Shown: one piece after another, positions 1-5,185 of the stretch | Numbering within the stretch: position 1 is the stretch's first letter | Layout: each line of letters begins with the position of its first letter | Assembly (NCBI GenBank): GCA_029934815.1 | Contig: JAOZLM010000080.1 | Location: 1-5,185 of the forward strand | Length of the DNA: 5,185 nt | Source of the DNA: Desulfocapsa sp. | GTDB taxonomy: Bacteria; Desulfobacterota; Desulfobulbia; Desulfobulbales; Desulfocapsaceae | Reading direction: 5' to 3' | The notes under the pieces: generated by a model | What the model was told of the DNA's origin: nothing | What the model saw: the letters and a program-made list of their open reading frames with translations, nothing else | Database searches by the model: none | Program-made: the position numbers and the translations under genes

Positions 1-492
1 CTTGATAAAATTGGAGGTTCTGCCCTTACCGACGACATCGAGGTGCCTAAAGACCGGGATACAAGCGATGACTCTATTCCAATCACCTATGTTCCTGCAC
101 GAAATACAATTTTCCTCTCTCATGCGCTTGCATGGGCTGAAGTGCTGGGCGCACAAGATATTTTTATTGGAGTAAACGCAGTTGATTATTCAGGATATCC
201 CGATTGCAGGCCGGAATTCCTGGAAGCATTCAGCAAAATGGCAAACCTTGGTACAAAAGCCGGAGTCAGTGGAGAGGGTGGCTTTACAATCCATGCGCCA
301 TTACTGAAAATGTCAAAGGCTGAGATTGTAGTAAAAGGAATAAGCCTTGGTGTAGATTACAGCAAAACGCACAGCTGTTATGACCCTGTGGAAGCTAATG
401 CCTGTGGCAGGTGTGACGCCTGTGTTTTGCGTTTACAGGGTTTTCGCGATGCGGGGCTGACCGATCCTGCGGATTATGTCAGCTCGTCGTGA
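1..492 (+). CDS. queC: 7-cyano-7-deazaguanine synthase QueC, C-terminal part (5' end outside window)
   Basis: QueC converts 7-carboxy-7-deazaguanine and ammonia, with ATP, into preQ0 in the cytoplasm, the precursor of tRNA queuosine. The frame is open from base 1, so 163 residues are visible. The roughly 65 N-terminal residues with the ATP-binding SGGxDS loop lie outside. A GTG at 43 is internal, because conserved sequence (IGGSALTD) precedes it. Visible QueC signatures are YVPARNTIFLS, the block GVNAVDYSGYPDCR (visible residues about 57-70), and a C-terminal zinc site with four cysteines at visible residues 126, 135, 138 and 141 (SCYDP...ACGRCDAC). The C-terminal length is normal for the family. 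It is the only plus-strand gene and converges on pyrC, with the last 19 bases of each overlapping. No T-rich terminator hairpin follows the TGA stop. The identification is very secure. Confidence 0.96.
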   Translation, partial: LDKIGGSALTDDIEVPKDRDTSDDSIPITYVPARNTIFLSHALAWAEVLGAQDIFIGVNAVDYSGYPDCRPEFLEAFSKMANLGTKAGVSGEGGFTIHAPLLKMSKAEIVVKGISLGVDYSKTHSCYDPVEANACGRCDACVLRLQGFRDAGLTDPADYVSSS

Positions 493-1751
493 GTAACATG
501 ACCATCCATGATGGTGAGGACAGCTTTACCCTGTAATTTCCAGTCAATAAAGGGGGAATTCTTGCCTTTTGAAAGGATGGATTCCTTCGTAAAAACAAAT
601 TCCTTTTCGGTGTCGATTACCGTGACGTCGGCAACACTTCCCTCAACCAGGGTTCCTCCTGGTACTTTCAGGATTCTTGCCGGAGCTGATGACATCAACT
701 CCACCAGCCGAAGAGGTTCAATCACACCTTCCCGTACCAGATTTAAGGACAGCGGCAGAGATGTTTCAAGACCAATAATTCCATTCATTGCCTGATCAAA
801 TTCACACTCTTTTTCCAATACCGAATGCGGTGCATGATCGGTGGAGATACAATCATAGGTGCCATCCTGCAAACCTGCCCTGATTGCCTGCCTGTCTGTT
901 TCCGTTCGCAGTGGAGGATTCATCTTGGCGTTGGTATCGTAGTCGCCCACAGCTTCCTCGGTGAGAGTGAAATAGTGAGGCGTTGTTTCTGCTGATATTT
1001 TCACGCCTCTGCTCTTGGCCTGCCGGATAAGATCAGTAGCAGCAAGAGTACTGACATGGGCGATATGCGTTCGTTGTCCGGTGAGTTCAGCAAGGGCGAT
1101 TTCACGGTAGACCATGATTGCTTCAGCAGCTACCGGAATACCTCGCAAGCCAAGACGAGTGGAAACCACACCTTCATTCATGGCACCATTTTTACTGAGT
1201 GCCATTTCTTCGGAATGAGAAATAACCAGTAAATCATGACTGCCGGCATATTCCATGGCACGACGCATAAGCTGGCTATCGAGTACCGGGAGCCCGTCAT
1301 CTGTCACTGCAACAGCTCCGGCTTCTTTCAGTTCTCCGTATTCTGCCAGCTCAGTTCCAGCACTGCCCCGACTAATTGCAGCAGCAGGATAGACTCTGGT
1401 GCTGGCATTTCTTTCAGCTGCCAGTATAAATTTTGTAACAGACGCCTCATCATTGACCGGTTTGGTATTAGGCATACAGGCAACTGCTGTAAATCCGCCT
1501 GCCGCAGCAGCACGGGTTCCCGATTCAACTGTTTCTTTGTACTCTTCACCGGGTTCACGAAGATGCACGTGCATATCAATCAGCCCCGGTACAATCCATT
1601 TTCCTGTTACATCTTCAACTCTGCAGTTTTCAGGAATCTGACTTTCAGCAGGAATAATTTTCCCATCTTTTATCCACAGATCTCCGGTTTTATCAGTACC
1701 GGTAGTAGGATCAAGGAGGCGTCCGTTTTGTAAAATAATCATATCACTCAT
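474..1751 (-). CDS. pyrC: Dihydroorotase, class I (PyrC)
   Basis: PyrC is a cytoplasmic zinc amidohydrolase that reversibly cyclises N-carbamoyl-L-aspartate to dihydroorotate, step 3 of de novo pyrimidine synthesis. At 425 residues it matches the long class I bacterial enzymes (B. subtilis, Aquifex) and not the roughly 345-residue E. coli type. Visible motifs are the metal-binding DMHVHLREPG (59-68), MPNTKP (93-98), VTDDG (149-153), His179 in SHSEE, His232 in AHVS, MNPPLR (277-282) and STDHAPH (303-309, catalytic Asp305). In class I enzymes the Asp of TDDG takes the place of the carboxylated lysine seen in other dihydroorotases, and here that would be Asp151. The ATG overlaps the pyrB stop by four bases (ATGA), and a GGAG lies 7 bases upstream, which supports this start over the in-frame ATG three codons later. 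The enzyme is intact. It is the last gene of the lepB-pyrB-pyrC cluster and overlaps the end of queC. Confidence 0.97.
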   Translation of the reverse strand: MSDMIILQNGRLLDPTTGTDKTGDLWIKDGKIIPAESQIPENCRVEDVTGKWIVPGLIDMHVHLREPGEEYKETVESGTRAAAAGGFTAVACMPNTKPVNDEASVTKFILAAERNASTRVYPAAAISRGSAGTELAEYGELKEAGAVAVTDDGLPVLDSQLMRRAMEYAGSHDLLVISHSEEMALSKNGAMNEGVVSTRLGLRGIPVAAEAIMVYREIALAELTGQRTHIAHVSTLAATDLIRQAKSRGVKISAETTPHYFTLTEEAVGDYDTNAKMNPPLRTETDRQAIRAGLQDGTYDCISTDHAPHSVLEKECEFDQAMNGIIGLETSLPLSLNLVREGVIEPLRLVELMSSAPARILKVPGGTLVEGSVADVTVIDTEKEFVFTKESILSKGKNSPFIDWKLQGKAVLTIMDGHVTHDELT

Positions 1752-2692
1752 GCCTCTGCTCCATGCGTTCCCATAATTAAGTAGAGTAATGCCATGCGAA
1801 TGGCCACACCGTTGGTCACCTGCTCAAGTATCACGGAAGTTTCTCCGTCTGCAACATCAGGATTCATCTCAACCCCTCGATTAATGGGGCCGGGATGCAT
1901 AACAAGTACATCAGGTTTTGCATTTTTCAGAATAGCTTTATTGATACCATAAAATTGTGCATATTCACGAAGGGACGGAATCAGTGGATCGTCCTGTCGT
2001 TCTTTTTGAATCCGGAGTGCCATAACAACATCAGCATCGGTTACCGCCTCTTGCACCGAACCGCAAACAGTTGCGCCAAGGGTATCAAGATGTGGAGGCA
2101 TAAACGTTGCGGGCCCTGCCACATGGACATCTGCACCCATCTTGGTAAATCCTAAAATATTGGAATGTGCCACACGACTATGGGCAATATCTCCAATAAT
2201 TGCGACCTTCAAACCTTCAAGCGTTTCCTTGTGATCCCGTACCGTCATCATATCAAGCAGCGCCTGACTGGGATGTTCGTGGGTTCCGTCACCCGCATTA
2301 ATAATACCGGCATTTACGTAACGGGTAAGCATTGCCGGAGCACCGGAACTGCCATGACGCAGAATAATAATATCAGGATTCATGGCCTCAAGATTTCTGG
2401 CCGTATCGATAAGCGTCTCACCCTTTTGGGCGGAACTGGTGGAGGCGGCGATATTAAAGGTATCTGCGCTCATACGCTTTGCCGCAATTTCAAAAGAGAG
2501 ACGTGTCCTGGTGGACGGTTCAAAGAAAAAATTGATGATTGTTTTTCCACGCAGGGTGGGAACTTTTTTGATAGAACGGGTGGATATTTCTTTAAAAGAA
2601 AGGGCGAGATCAAGAATATGAAAAATATCAGTCGGCGATAACTGCTCTATACCAAGAATATGTCTGTGTTGAAACTGATATGAGTCTTTCAC
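1748..2692 (-). CDS. pyrB: Aspartate carbamoyltransferase catalytic chain (PyrB)
   Basis: PyrB condenses carbamoyl phosphate and L-aspartate to N-carbamoyl-aspartate, the committed step of pyrimidine synthesis in the cytoplasm. At 314 residues it has the usual length of a catalytic chain. The carbamoyl-phosphate loop FFEPSTRTR is at 56-64. A lysine in the loop SSAQKGE (Lys90, contributed to the neighbouring active site in the trimer) is present, as are Arg112 (LRHG), the HEHPSQ motif (138-143), Arg173 (HSRVAHSN), Arg227 (ALRIQKER) and HPGPINRGVE (266-275). The start is GTG, and no other start codon precedes the conserved N-terminal sequence. It begins 20 bases after the lepB stop and overlaps pyrC by four bases. 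No regulatory chain gene pyrI and no leader attenuator is seen next to it, so allosteric control of the E. coli kind is not indicated. Pairing with a class I dihydroorotase suggests a PyrB-PyrC complex, which is an inference from Aquifex. Confidence 0.97.
   Translation of the reverse strand: MKDSYQFQHRHILGIEQLSPTDIFHILDLALSFKEISTRSIKKVPTLRGKTIINFFFEPSTRTRLSFEIAAKRMSADTFNIAASTSSAQKGETLIDTARNLEAMNPDIIILRHGSSGAPAMLTRYVNAGIINAGDGTHEHPSQALLDMMTVRDHKETLEGLKVAIIGDIAHSRVAHSNILGFTKMGADVHVAGPATFMPPHLDTLGATVCGSVQEAVTDADVVMALRIQKERQDDPLIPSLREYAQFYGINKAILKNAKPDVLVMHPGPINRGVEMNPDVADGETSVILEQVTNGVAIRMALLYLIMGTHGAEA
1759..1762 (-). promoter_or_regulatory. Ribosome binding site of pyrC
   Basis: On the minus strand a GGAG lies within the last codons of pyrB, 7 bases before the pyrC ATG at 1751. 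It favours this ATG over the second in-frame ATG at 1742 and indicates that pyrC is translated in coupling with pyrB. Confidence 0.65.
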
Positions 2693-2695
2693 GTT

Positions 2696-2701
2696 TCCCT
2701 T
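2696..2701 (-). promoter_or_regulatory. Ribosome binding site of pyrB
   Basis: On the minus strand AAGGGA sits in the short lepB-pyrB gap, only about 3 bases before the GTG at 2692 (5 if AAGG is taken as the core). The spacing is short, but no other start codon lies near and the conserved ATCase N-terminus follows, so this GTG is the best choice. Confidence 0.5.
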
Positions 2702-2712
2702 TTTATGTGAAG

Positions 2713-3357
2713 TTAATGGACAATATTACCTAAGCGACTCCAGCGAATGGAAGTAAAACGGTCAACCGATAGAAGCGGTTTTTGCAGATCCCACGACCAG
2801 TATAAGATAAAAGCCTTGCCTAGCACATCTTTCAGCGGCACAAACCCCCAGAAACGACTGTCGTAGCTGTTATCACGGTTGTCACCCATCACAAAGAGCG
2901 AACCTTCCGGAACCTTCACCGGCCCCATATTGTCACGGGGACCAGCACTGGCTTTCATAATGTTTTTATCAGTAAACTGAATGTAGGGATTCTCGTTGGC
3001 TTCACCATTAATAAATAACTGTTTGTTCTTTATCTCAATGGTATCACCGGCAACTCCCACCACTCGCTTAATATAGTCTGTAGCACGATCTTTGGGATAT
3101 TTGAACACAACGATATCATCACGTTTAGGACTTTTCCACGGGATAACAGTCGTACCGGCCACTGGAATTTTCACACCATAAATGAACTTATTCACCAGCA
3201 GGTGATCGCCAATCTGGAGGGTCTCAAGCATGGAACCGGAAGGAATTTTAAAGGCCTGAACAACAAAACTTCGGATAAATAAGGCAAGAAGTACTGCAAT
3301 GACTATAGCTTCGGTATATTCGCGAACAACTGATTTTTCAGATTTCTGGTTACTCAC
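2713..3357 (-). CDS. lepB: Signal peptidase I (LepB)
   Basis: LepB is an inner-membrane serine protease that cuts signal peptides from proteins exported by Sec or Tat, with its active site on the periplasmic side. In the 214-residue form chosen here, one membrane segment spans about 17-33. It is followed by the nucleophile motif IPSGSM with Ser42, the general base Lys97 in DYIKRVVG, and the conserved GDNRDNSYDSR block at 158-168. A C-terminal YWSWD stretch is at 186-190. In the Ser box the usual PSGSMxPT reads PSGSMLET, a Pro to Glu change beside the active site. The frame extends five codons further to a TTG at 3372, but a GGAG lies 7 bases before the GTG at 3357 and nothing similar precedes the TTG. 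It appears to be the first gene of a cluster with pyrB and pyrC, 20 bases from pyrB. The family call is firm; the start is likely. Confidence 0.95.
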   Translation of the reverse strand: MSNQKSEKSVVREYTEAIVIAVLLALFIRSFVVQAFKIPSGSMLETLQIGDHLLVNKFIYGVKIPVAGTTVIPWKSPKRDDIVVFKYPKDRATDYIKRVVGVAGDTIEIKNKQLFINGEANENPYIQFTDKNIMKASAGPRDNMGPVKVPEGSLFVMGDNRDNSYDSRFWGFVPLKDVLGKAFILYWSWDLQKPLLSVDRFTSIRWSRLGNIVH

Positions 3358-3364
3358 ACAGACA

Positions 3365-3368
3365 CTCC
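3365..3368 (-). promoter_or_regulatory. Ribosome binding site that sets the lepB start
   Basis: On the minus strand a GGAG is followed by 7 bases and then GTG at 3357. The longer reading frame starting at TTG 3372 would place this GGAG inside the coding sequence and has no such motif before it (the preceding bases read AGATTCTTT). This is why the shorter LepB was chosen. Confidence 0.6.
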
Positions 3369-3404
3369 ACAAAAGAATCTAGATAGGCTAACAATGTTGC
3401 AAGC

Positions 3405-3433
3405 AACCTACTCCATCGGCAAATCTATTTCAA
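3405..3433 (-). promoter_or_regulatory. Possible sigma-70-type promoter for lepB-pyrB-pyrC (weak)
   Basis: The 92-base gap between the YqaA-family gene and lepB (3358-3449) is the largest in the minus-strand cluster. On the minus strand it holds TTGAAA (3428-3433, five of six matches to the -35 consensus), a 17-base spacer, and TAGGTT (3405-3410, matching the consensus only at the first, second and last -10 positions). A 12-base inverted repeat, GTTGC-AA-GCAAC (3396-3407 on the plus strand), overlaps the -10 and the presumed start of transcription. I see no hairpin with a T-run in the gap, so read-through from the YqaA gene is also possible. The match is weak and rests on pattern only. Confidence 0.25.
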
Positions 3434-3449
3434 GAAATCCCTGTTTACC

Positions 3450-4088
3450 CTAAAGCAAATATTTGATCAGAACAAAACCGCCAATAAGAAGCACCAGAAA
3501 CAGAATTGAAAGGATATTGAAATACTTTTCAATATAGACTTTCACAGGAGGACCAAACTTCCAGATAAAGGCTGCAACCAGAAAGAAACGAGCAGACCGC
3601 GAGGCAAGGGAAACCAGCATAAATGTCGGAAAATTAATATGAAACGCACCGGCAGTAATCGTAAACAACTTGTAGGGTAAAGGCGTAAAACCAGCAGCTC
3701 CCACCGCCCAGGCATCATACTCCTGATAAAGACCCTGAACAATGGCATACTTCCCGCTCAGCCCGTAAAGTTCCATGATCGGTCGTCCCACACTTTCCAT
3801 AAACCACATGCCAAGACCATAACCAAAAGCGCCGCCAAGGACAGATCCAACAGCACAAACAGCCGCATATTTAAAAGCTTTTTTAGGAACCGCAATGCAC
3901 AGTGCAATCAAAAACACATCAGGTGGGATAGGAAAGAAAGAGGATTCAACAAAGGCAATGGCAAAAAGTACCCAGATTCCATAGGGTGTCTGCAGCCATT
4001 CCATACATTTATCATACAAACGACGGAGCATGCCCTTCTTTTTAAGTGTCTCTTCTGTCTCTATTCCTGTCTCAACCATTCCAGCCAT
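3450..4088 (-). CDS. YqaA-family membrane protein (VTT / DedA-like fold)
   Basis: This is an inner-membrane protein of the YqaA branch of the VTT (DedA/SNARE-associated) superfamily. Related DedA and VTT proteins are implicated in lipid scrambling or transport and in membrane homeostasis, but the substrate of YqaA members is not established. Of 212 residues, the first 33 or so are charged and probably cytoplasmic. Hydrophobic segments lie at about 34-66, 70-97, 126-148, 152-176 and 189-211, some of them likely re-entrant. Family motifs are ESSFFPIPPDVFL (48-60), the glycine-rich GSVLGGAFGYGLG (81-93), GFTPLPYKLFTITAG (133-147) and SRSARFF (163-169). The ATG lies inside the end of pcm (17-base overlap), with AGGAG only 3 bases upstream; an in-frame ATG three codons later would have a 12-base spacing, so the exact start is uncertain. 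It sits directly after pcm and is probably cotranscribed with it. Confidence 0.88.
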   Translation of the reverse strand: MAGMVETGIETEETLKKKGMLRRLYDKCMEWLQTPYGIWVLFAIAFVESSFFPIPPDVFLIALCIAVPKKAFKYAAVCAVGSVLGGAFGYGLGMWFMESVGRPIMELYGLSGKYAIVQGLYQEYDAWAVGAAGFTPLPYKLFTITAGAFHINFPTFMLVSLASRSARFFLVAAFIWKFGPPVKVYIEKYFNILSILFLVLLIGGFVLIKYLL

Positions 4089-4719
4089 GCTCTCCTATTA
4101 AACTAACAAATCGAACACTTTCCATTTTCTCAATTTCCACTTCACCGTCCACCTTTTTCACAAGGTGTAACTCCTGCACATCTCGCTCGCCAACCGGGAT
4201 CACCATTCTGCCGTTATCGGCCAGTTGATCGACAAGAGGCTGCGGGATCTCAGGGCCTCCGGCGGTAACTATTATTGCGTCATAGGGGGCGTATTCCTGC
4301 CAGCCCATTGTGCCATCATCAAGACGGGAGAGGATATTGTAGTAATGGAGAGTATCGAAGACTTTCCTGGCTCCGGCAAGAAGGGAATTAATCCGTTCAA
4401 CGGTATAGACTTTTTCGCAGAGCCTTGAGAGGACAGAAGCCTGATAGCCGGATCCTGTGCCAATCTCAAGTACCTGTTCTGTTCCTGTTAACTGGAGTGC
4501 CTGAGTCATGGCGGCGACAACAAGCGGCTGGGAGATAGTCTGGTCACCACCAATGGGAAGAGGATAATCGCCATAGGCCTGTGCCCGCATGGCATCTTCA
4601 ACGAACAAATGCCTCGGCACTTCGGCCATTGCCTGTAATACTCGTTCATCAGCTATTCCACGGGGCCGGAGTTGCTCCTGCACCATGCGTTCGCGAACGG
4701 TTACAAAACTATCTGTCAC
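4072..4719 (-). CDS. pcm: Protein-L-isoaspartate O-methyltransferase (Pcm)
   Basis: Pcm uses S-adenosylmethionine to methylate L-isoaspartyl residues formed by spontaneous ageing of proteins, which begins their repair to normal aspartate; the enzyme is cytoplasmic. At 215 residues it has the expected length. The family signature GGDQTISQPLVVA is at 57-69. The SAM-binding motif I VLEIGTGSGYQ is at 83-93, an acidic residue after strand 2 lies in YTVERI (105-110), the motif DAIIVTAG is at 147-154, and NGRMVIPVG is at 169-177. The C-terminal block VRFVSLIGEHGW (202-213) ends in the usual way, with Ser where Pro is common. The start is GTG, overlapping the stop of the upstream lipoprotein gene by four bases (GTGA), with AGGA 9 bases before it. 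The ATG at codon 12 has no ribosome binding site. It lies between a lipoprotein gene and a YqaA-family gene, all apparently translationally coupled. Confidence 0.96.
   Translation of the reverse strand: MTDSFVTVRERMVQEQLRPRGIADERVLQAMAEVPRHLFVEDAMRAQAYGDYPLPIGGDQTISQPLVVAAMTQALQLTGTEQVLEIGTGSGYQASVLSRLCEKVYTVERINSLLAGARKVFDTLHYYNILSRLDDGTMGWQEYAPYDAIIVTAGGPEIPQPLVDQLADNGRMVIPVGERDVQELHLVKKVDGEVEIEKMESVRFVSLIGEHGWNG
4092..4096 (-). promoter_or_regulatory. Ribosome binding site of the YqaA-family gene
   Basis: On the minus strand AGGAG lies inside the pcm coding end, 3 bases before the ATG at 4088 and 12 before the ATG at 4079. Neither spacing is ideal. It supports translation coupled to pcm but does not settle which ATG is used. 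Confidence 0.5.
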
Positions 4720-5114
4720 TTCTTAATATCCTGCCAGGAGTAATCGTCCTTCCAATCGAACTCGTCATCATCATGACCGCGGTAATGGCATGTTTTCACA
4801 ATATCACCACTAAATGTGATCAGCACCATATCGTACCCCTCAGGATCAAAAACACCATCAAACAATGGCGTTCCTTCAAGGGTTGCTGATTTTTCCTCAT
4901 AATAAACCCACTCTTCGGTGTCAGCGTTCAACATCCGTTTAGAATCGGGATCACCCATCAGTTTTAACACTTCCTCACGACTGGTATTACCGGCACTGAT
5001 CATAGCGACATCGGAAACAAGGTGGCGAGTGGGGCTGGAAGAGCATCCACTTAAGCCCTGAATGGAAAAGAGCAGAATAAAAAGAAGAAGAATAAGGCGA
5101 AATGAATTTAGCAT
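4716..5114 (-). CDS. Small BamE/SmpA-like outer-membrane lipoprotein
   Basis: This is a predicted lipoprotein of 132 residues. A hydrophobic signal peptide with the lipobox LSGC puts the lipidated cysteine at residue 24. Ser follows at +2, so sorting to the outer membrane is expected. The mature part resembles the SmpA/OmlA (BamE) domain: ISAGNTSREEVLKLMGDPDS at about 39-58, then EEWVYYEE and MVLITFSGDIVKTCHYR. True BamE is a small accessory subunit of the outer-membrane protein assembly machine; here only the fold is supported and the partner is unknown. The C-terminal 20 residues are strongly acidic and aromatic (HDDDEFDWKDDY). The frame extends five codons further to a TTG at 5129, but that codon lies in the T-tract of a hairpin and has no ribosome binding site. 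The ATG at 5114 gives a normal signal peptide, though its GTGAG motif is weak. It overlaps pcm by four bases. Confidence 0.8.
   Translation of the reverse strand: MLNSFRLILLLFILLFSIQGLSGCSSSPTRHLVSDVAMISAGNTSREEVLKLMGDPDSKRMLNADTEEWVYYEEKSATLEGTPLFDGVFDPEGYDMVLITFSGDIVKTCHYRGHDDDEFDWKDDYSWQDIKK
4729..4732 (-). promoter_or_regulatory. Ribosome binding site of pcm
   Basis: On the minus strand AGGA lies within the last codons of the lipoprotein gene, 9 bases before the GTG at 4719. It decides the GTG start over the in-frame ATG at 4686, which is preceded by a CG-rich palindrome and no purine-rich motif. Confidence 0.5.
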
Positions 5115-5127
5115 GGCAATCTCACGC

Positions 5128-5170
5128 AAAAAAGAACGGTTGAAAAGAAAATTTTGTTTTCAACCGTTCT
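5128..5170 (-). terminator. Hairpin with T-tract directly upstream of the lipoprotein gene (terminator or attenuator)
   Basis: A perfect 14-base inverted repeat (AGAACGGTTGAAAA at 5133-5146 with TTTTCAACCGTTCT at 5157-5170) encloses a 10-base loop whose centre, AAAATTTT, is itself symmetrical. On the minus strand the second arm runs straight into a T-run (5133-5128, six T), which is the form of an intrinsic terminator. On the plus strand the hairpin is followed by ATAGCG, so it is not a plus-strand terminator. It would end a minus-strand gene lying to the right of the window, but its T-run ends only 13 bases before the ATG at 5114. There is therefore no room for a separate promoter, so it may instead be a leader attenuator or an operator. 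Confidence 0.7.
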
Positions 5171-5185
5171 ATAGCGTGAAGAAGG

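Noticed and set aside
501..515. ACCATC-CAT-GATGGT hairpin just after the queC stop as a queC terminator
   Set aside because: The stem is only six pairs with a three-base loop and no T-run on either strand, and it codes for part of the pyrC C-terminus (MDGHV).
1236..1733. A 165-codon plus-strand open frame antisense to pyrC
   Set aside because: It lies opposite conserved pyrC motifs and its product is rich in Ser, Cys and Phe, as expected of a shadow frame.
2165..2641. A 158-codon plus-strand open frame antisense to pyrB
   Set aside because: It lies wholly within pyrB on the opposite strand and its translation has no recognisable domain; pyrB is intact with all its motifs.
2693..2712. A pyr leader attenuator or PyrR-type control element before pyrB
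   Set aside because: Only 20 bases separate lepB and pyrB, too few for an anti-terminator/terminator pair, and no hairpin is present.
3358..3449. Terminator after the YqaA-family gene
   Set aside because: The best hairpin (GTTGC-AA-GCAAC) has a two-base centre and no following T-run, so no intrinsic terminator can be supported.
4688..4699. Perfect 12-base palindrome CGTTCGCGAACG near the pcm start, as an operator
   Set aside because: It falls inside pcm coding sequence after the chosen GTG, encodes an ordinary VRER stretch, and has no promoter beside it; chance is the simpler reading.
1..5185. Mobile element, CRISPR array, tRNA or phage-related system
   Set aside because: Nearly all bases are accounted for by intact housekeeping genes; I saw no direct-repeat arrays, transposase motifs or cloverleaf-like sequences.

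Overview
The window looks like an ordinary chromosomal segment of a Gram-negative bacterium. The evidence is a lipoprotein with an outer-membrane BamE-like domain, plus proteobacterial-type Pcm, QueC and LepB. The LepB style (a C-terminal YWSWD stretch) and the pairing of a class I dihydroorotase with a PyrB that has no regulatory subunit remind me of Desulfobacterota (former Deltaproteobacteria, perhaps the Desulfobulbales). That placement is an inference from protein flavour, not from a search. The sequence is almost fully coding, with no mobile element, tRNA, rRNA or CRISPR array, and no gene-free stretch longer than about 100 bases.

Layout from left to right: the 3' part of queC (queuosine / preQ0 synthesis) runs on the plus strand from the left edge to base 492. 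Everything else is on the minus strand, so transcription there runs from right to left. In transcription order it is: a hairpin plus T-tract at the right edge (5128-5170); a small BamE/SmpA-like lipoprotein (4716-5114); pcm (4072-4719); a YqaA/VTT-family membrane protein (3450-4088); a 92-base gap with a weak promoter candidate; lepB (2713-3357); pyrB (1748-2692); and pyrC (474-1751). The pyrC and queC genes converge and overlap by 19 bases.

The minus-strand genes form two tightly packed clusters. The first is lipoprotein-pcm-YqaA, with 4-base and 17-base overlaps, and concerns the envelope and protein repair. The second is lepB-pyrB-pyrC, with a 20-base gap and then a 4-base overlap. It joins signal peptidase I to steps 2 and 3 of de novo pyrimidine synthesis. 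PyrB makes carbamoyl-aspartate, which PyrC cyclises to dihydroorotate, and in some bacteria these two enzyme families form a stable complex. Several genes start at GTG, and nearby Shine-Dalgarno sequences let some starts be refined (lepB, lipoprotein).

I do not see a new defence, mobile or RNA-guided system here. The observations most worth a second look are the long perfect inverted repeat placed directly against the lipoprotein start, the coupling of lepB with pyrBC, and the overlapping convergent ends of pyrC and queC.
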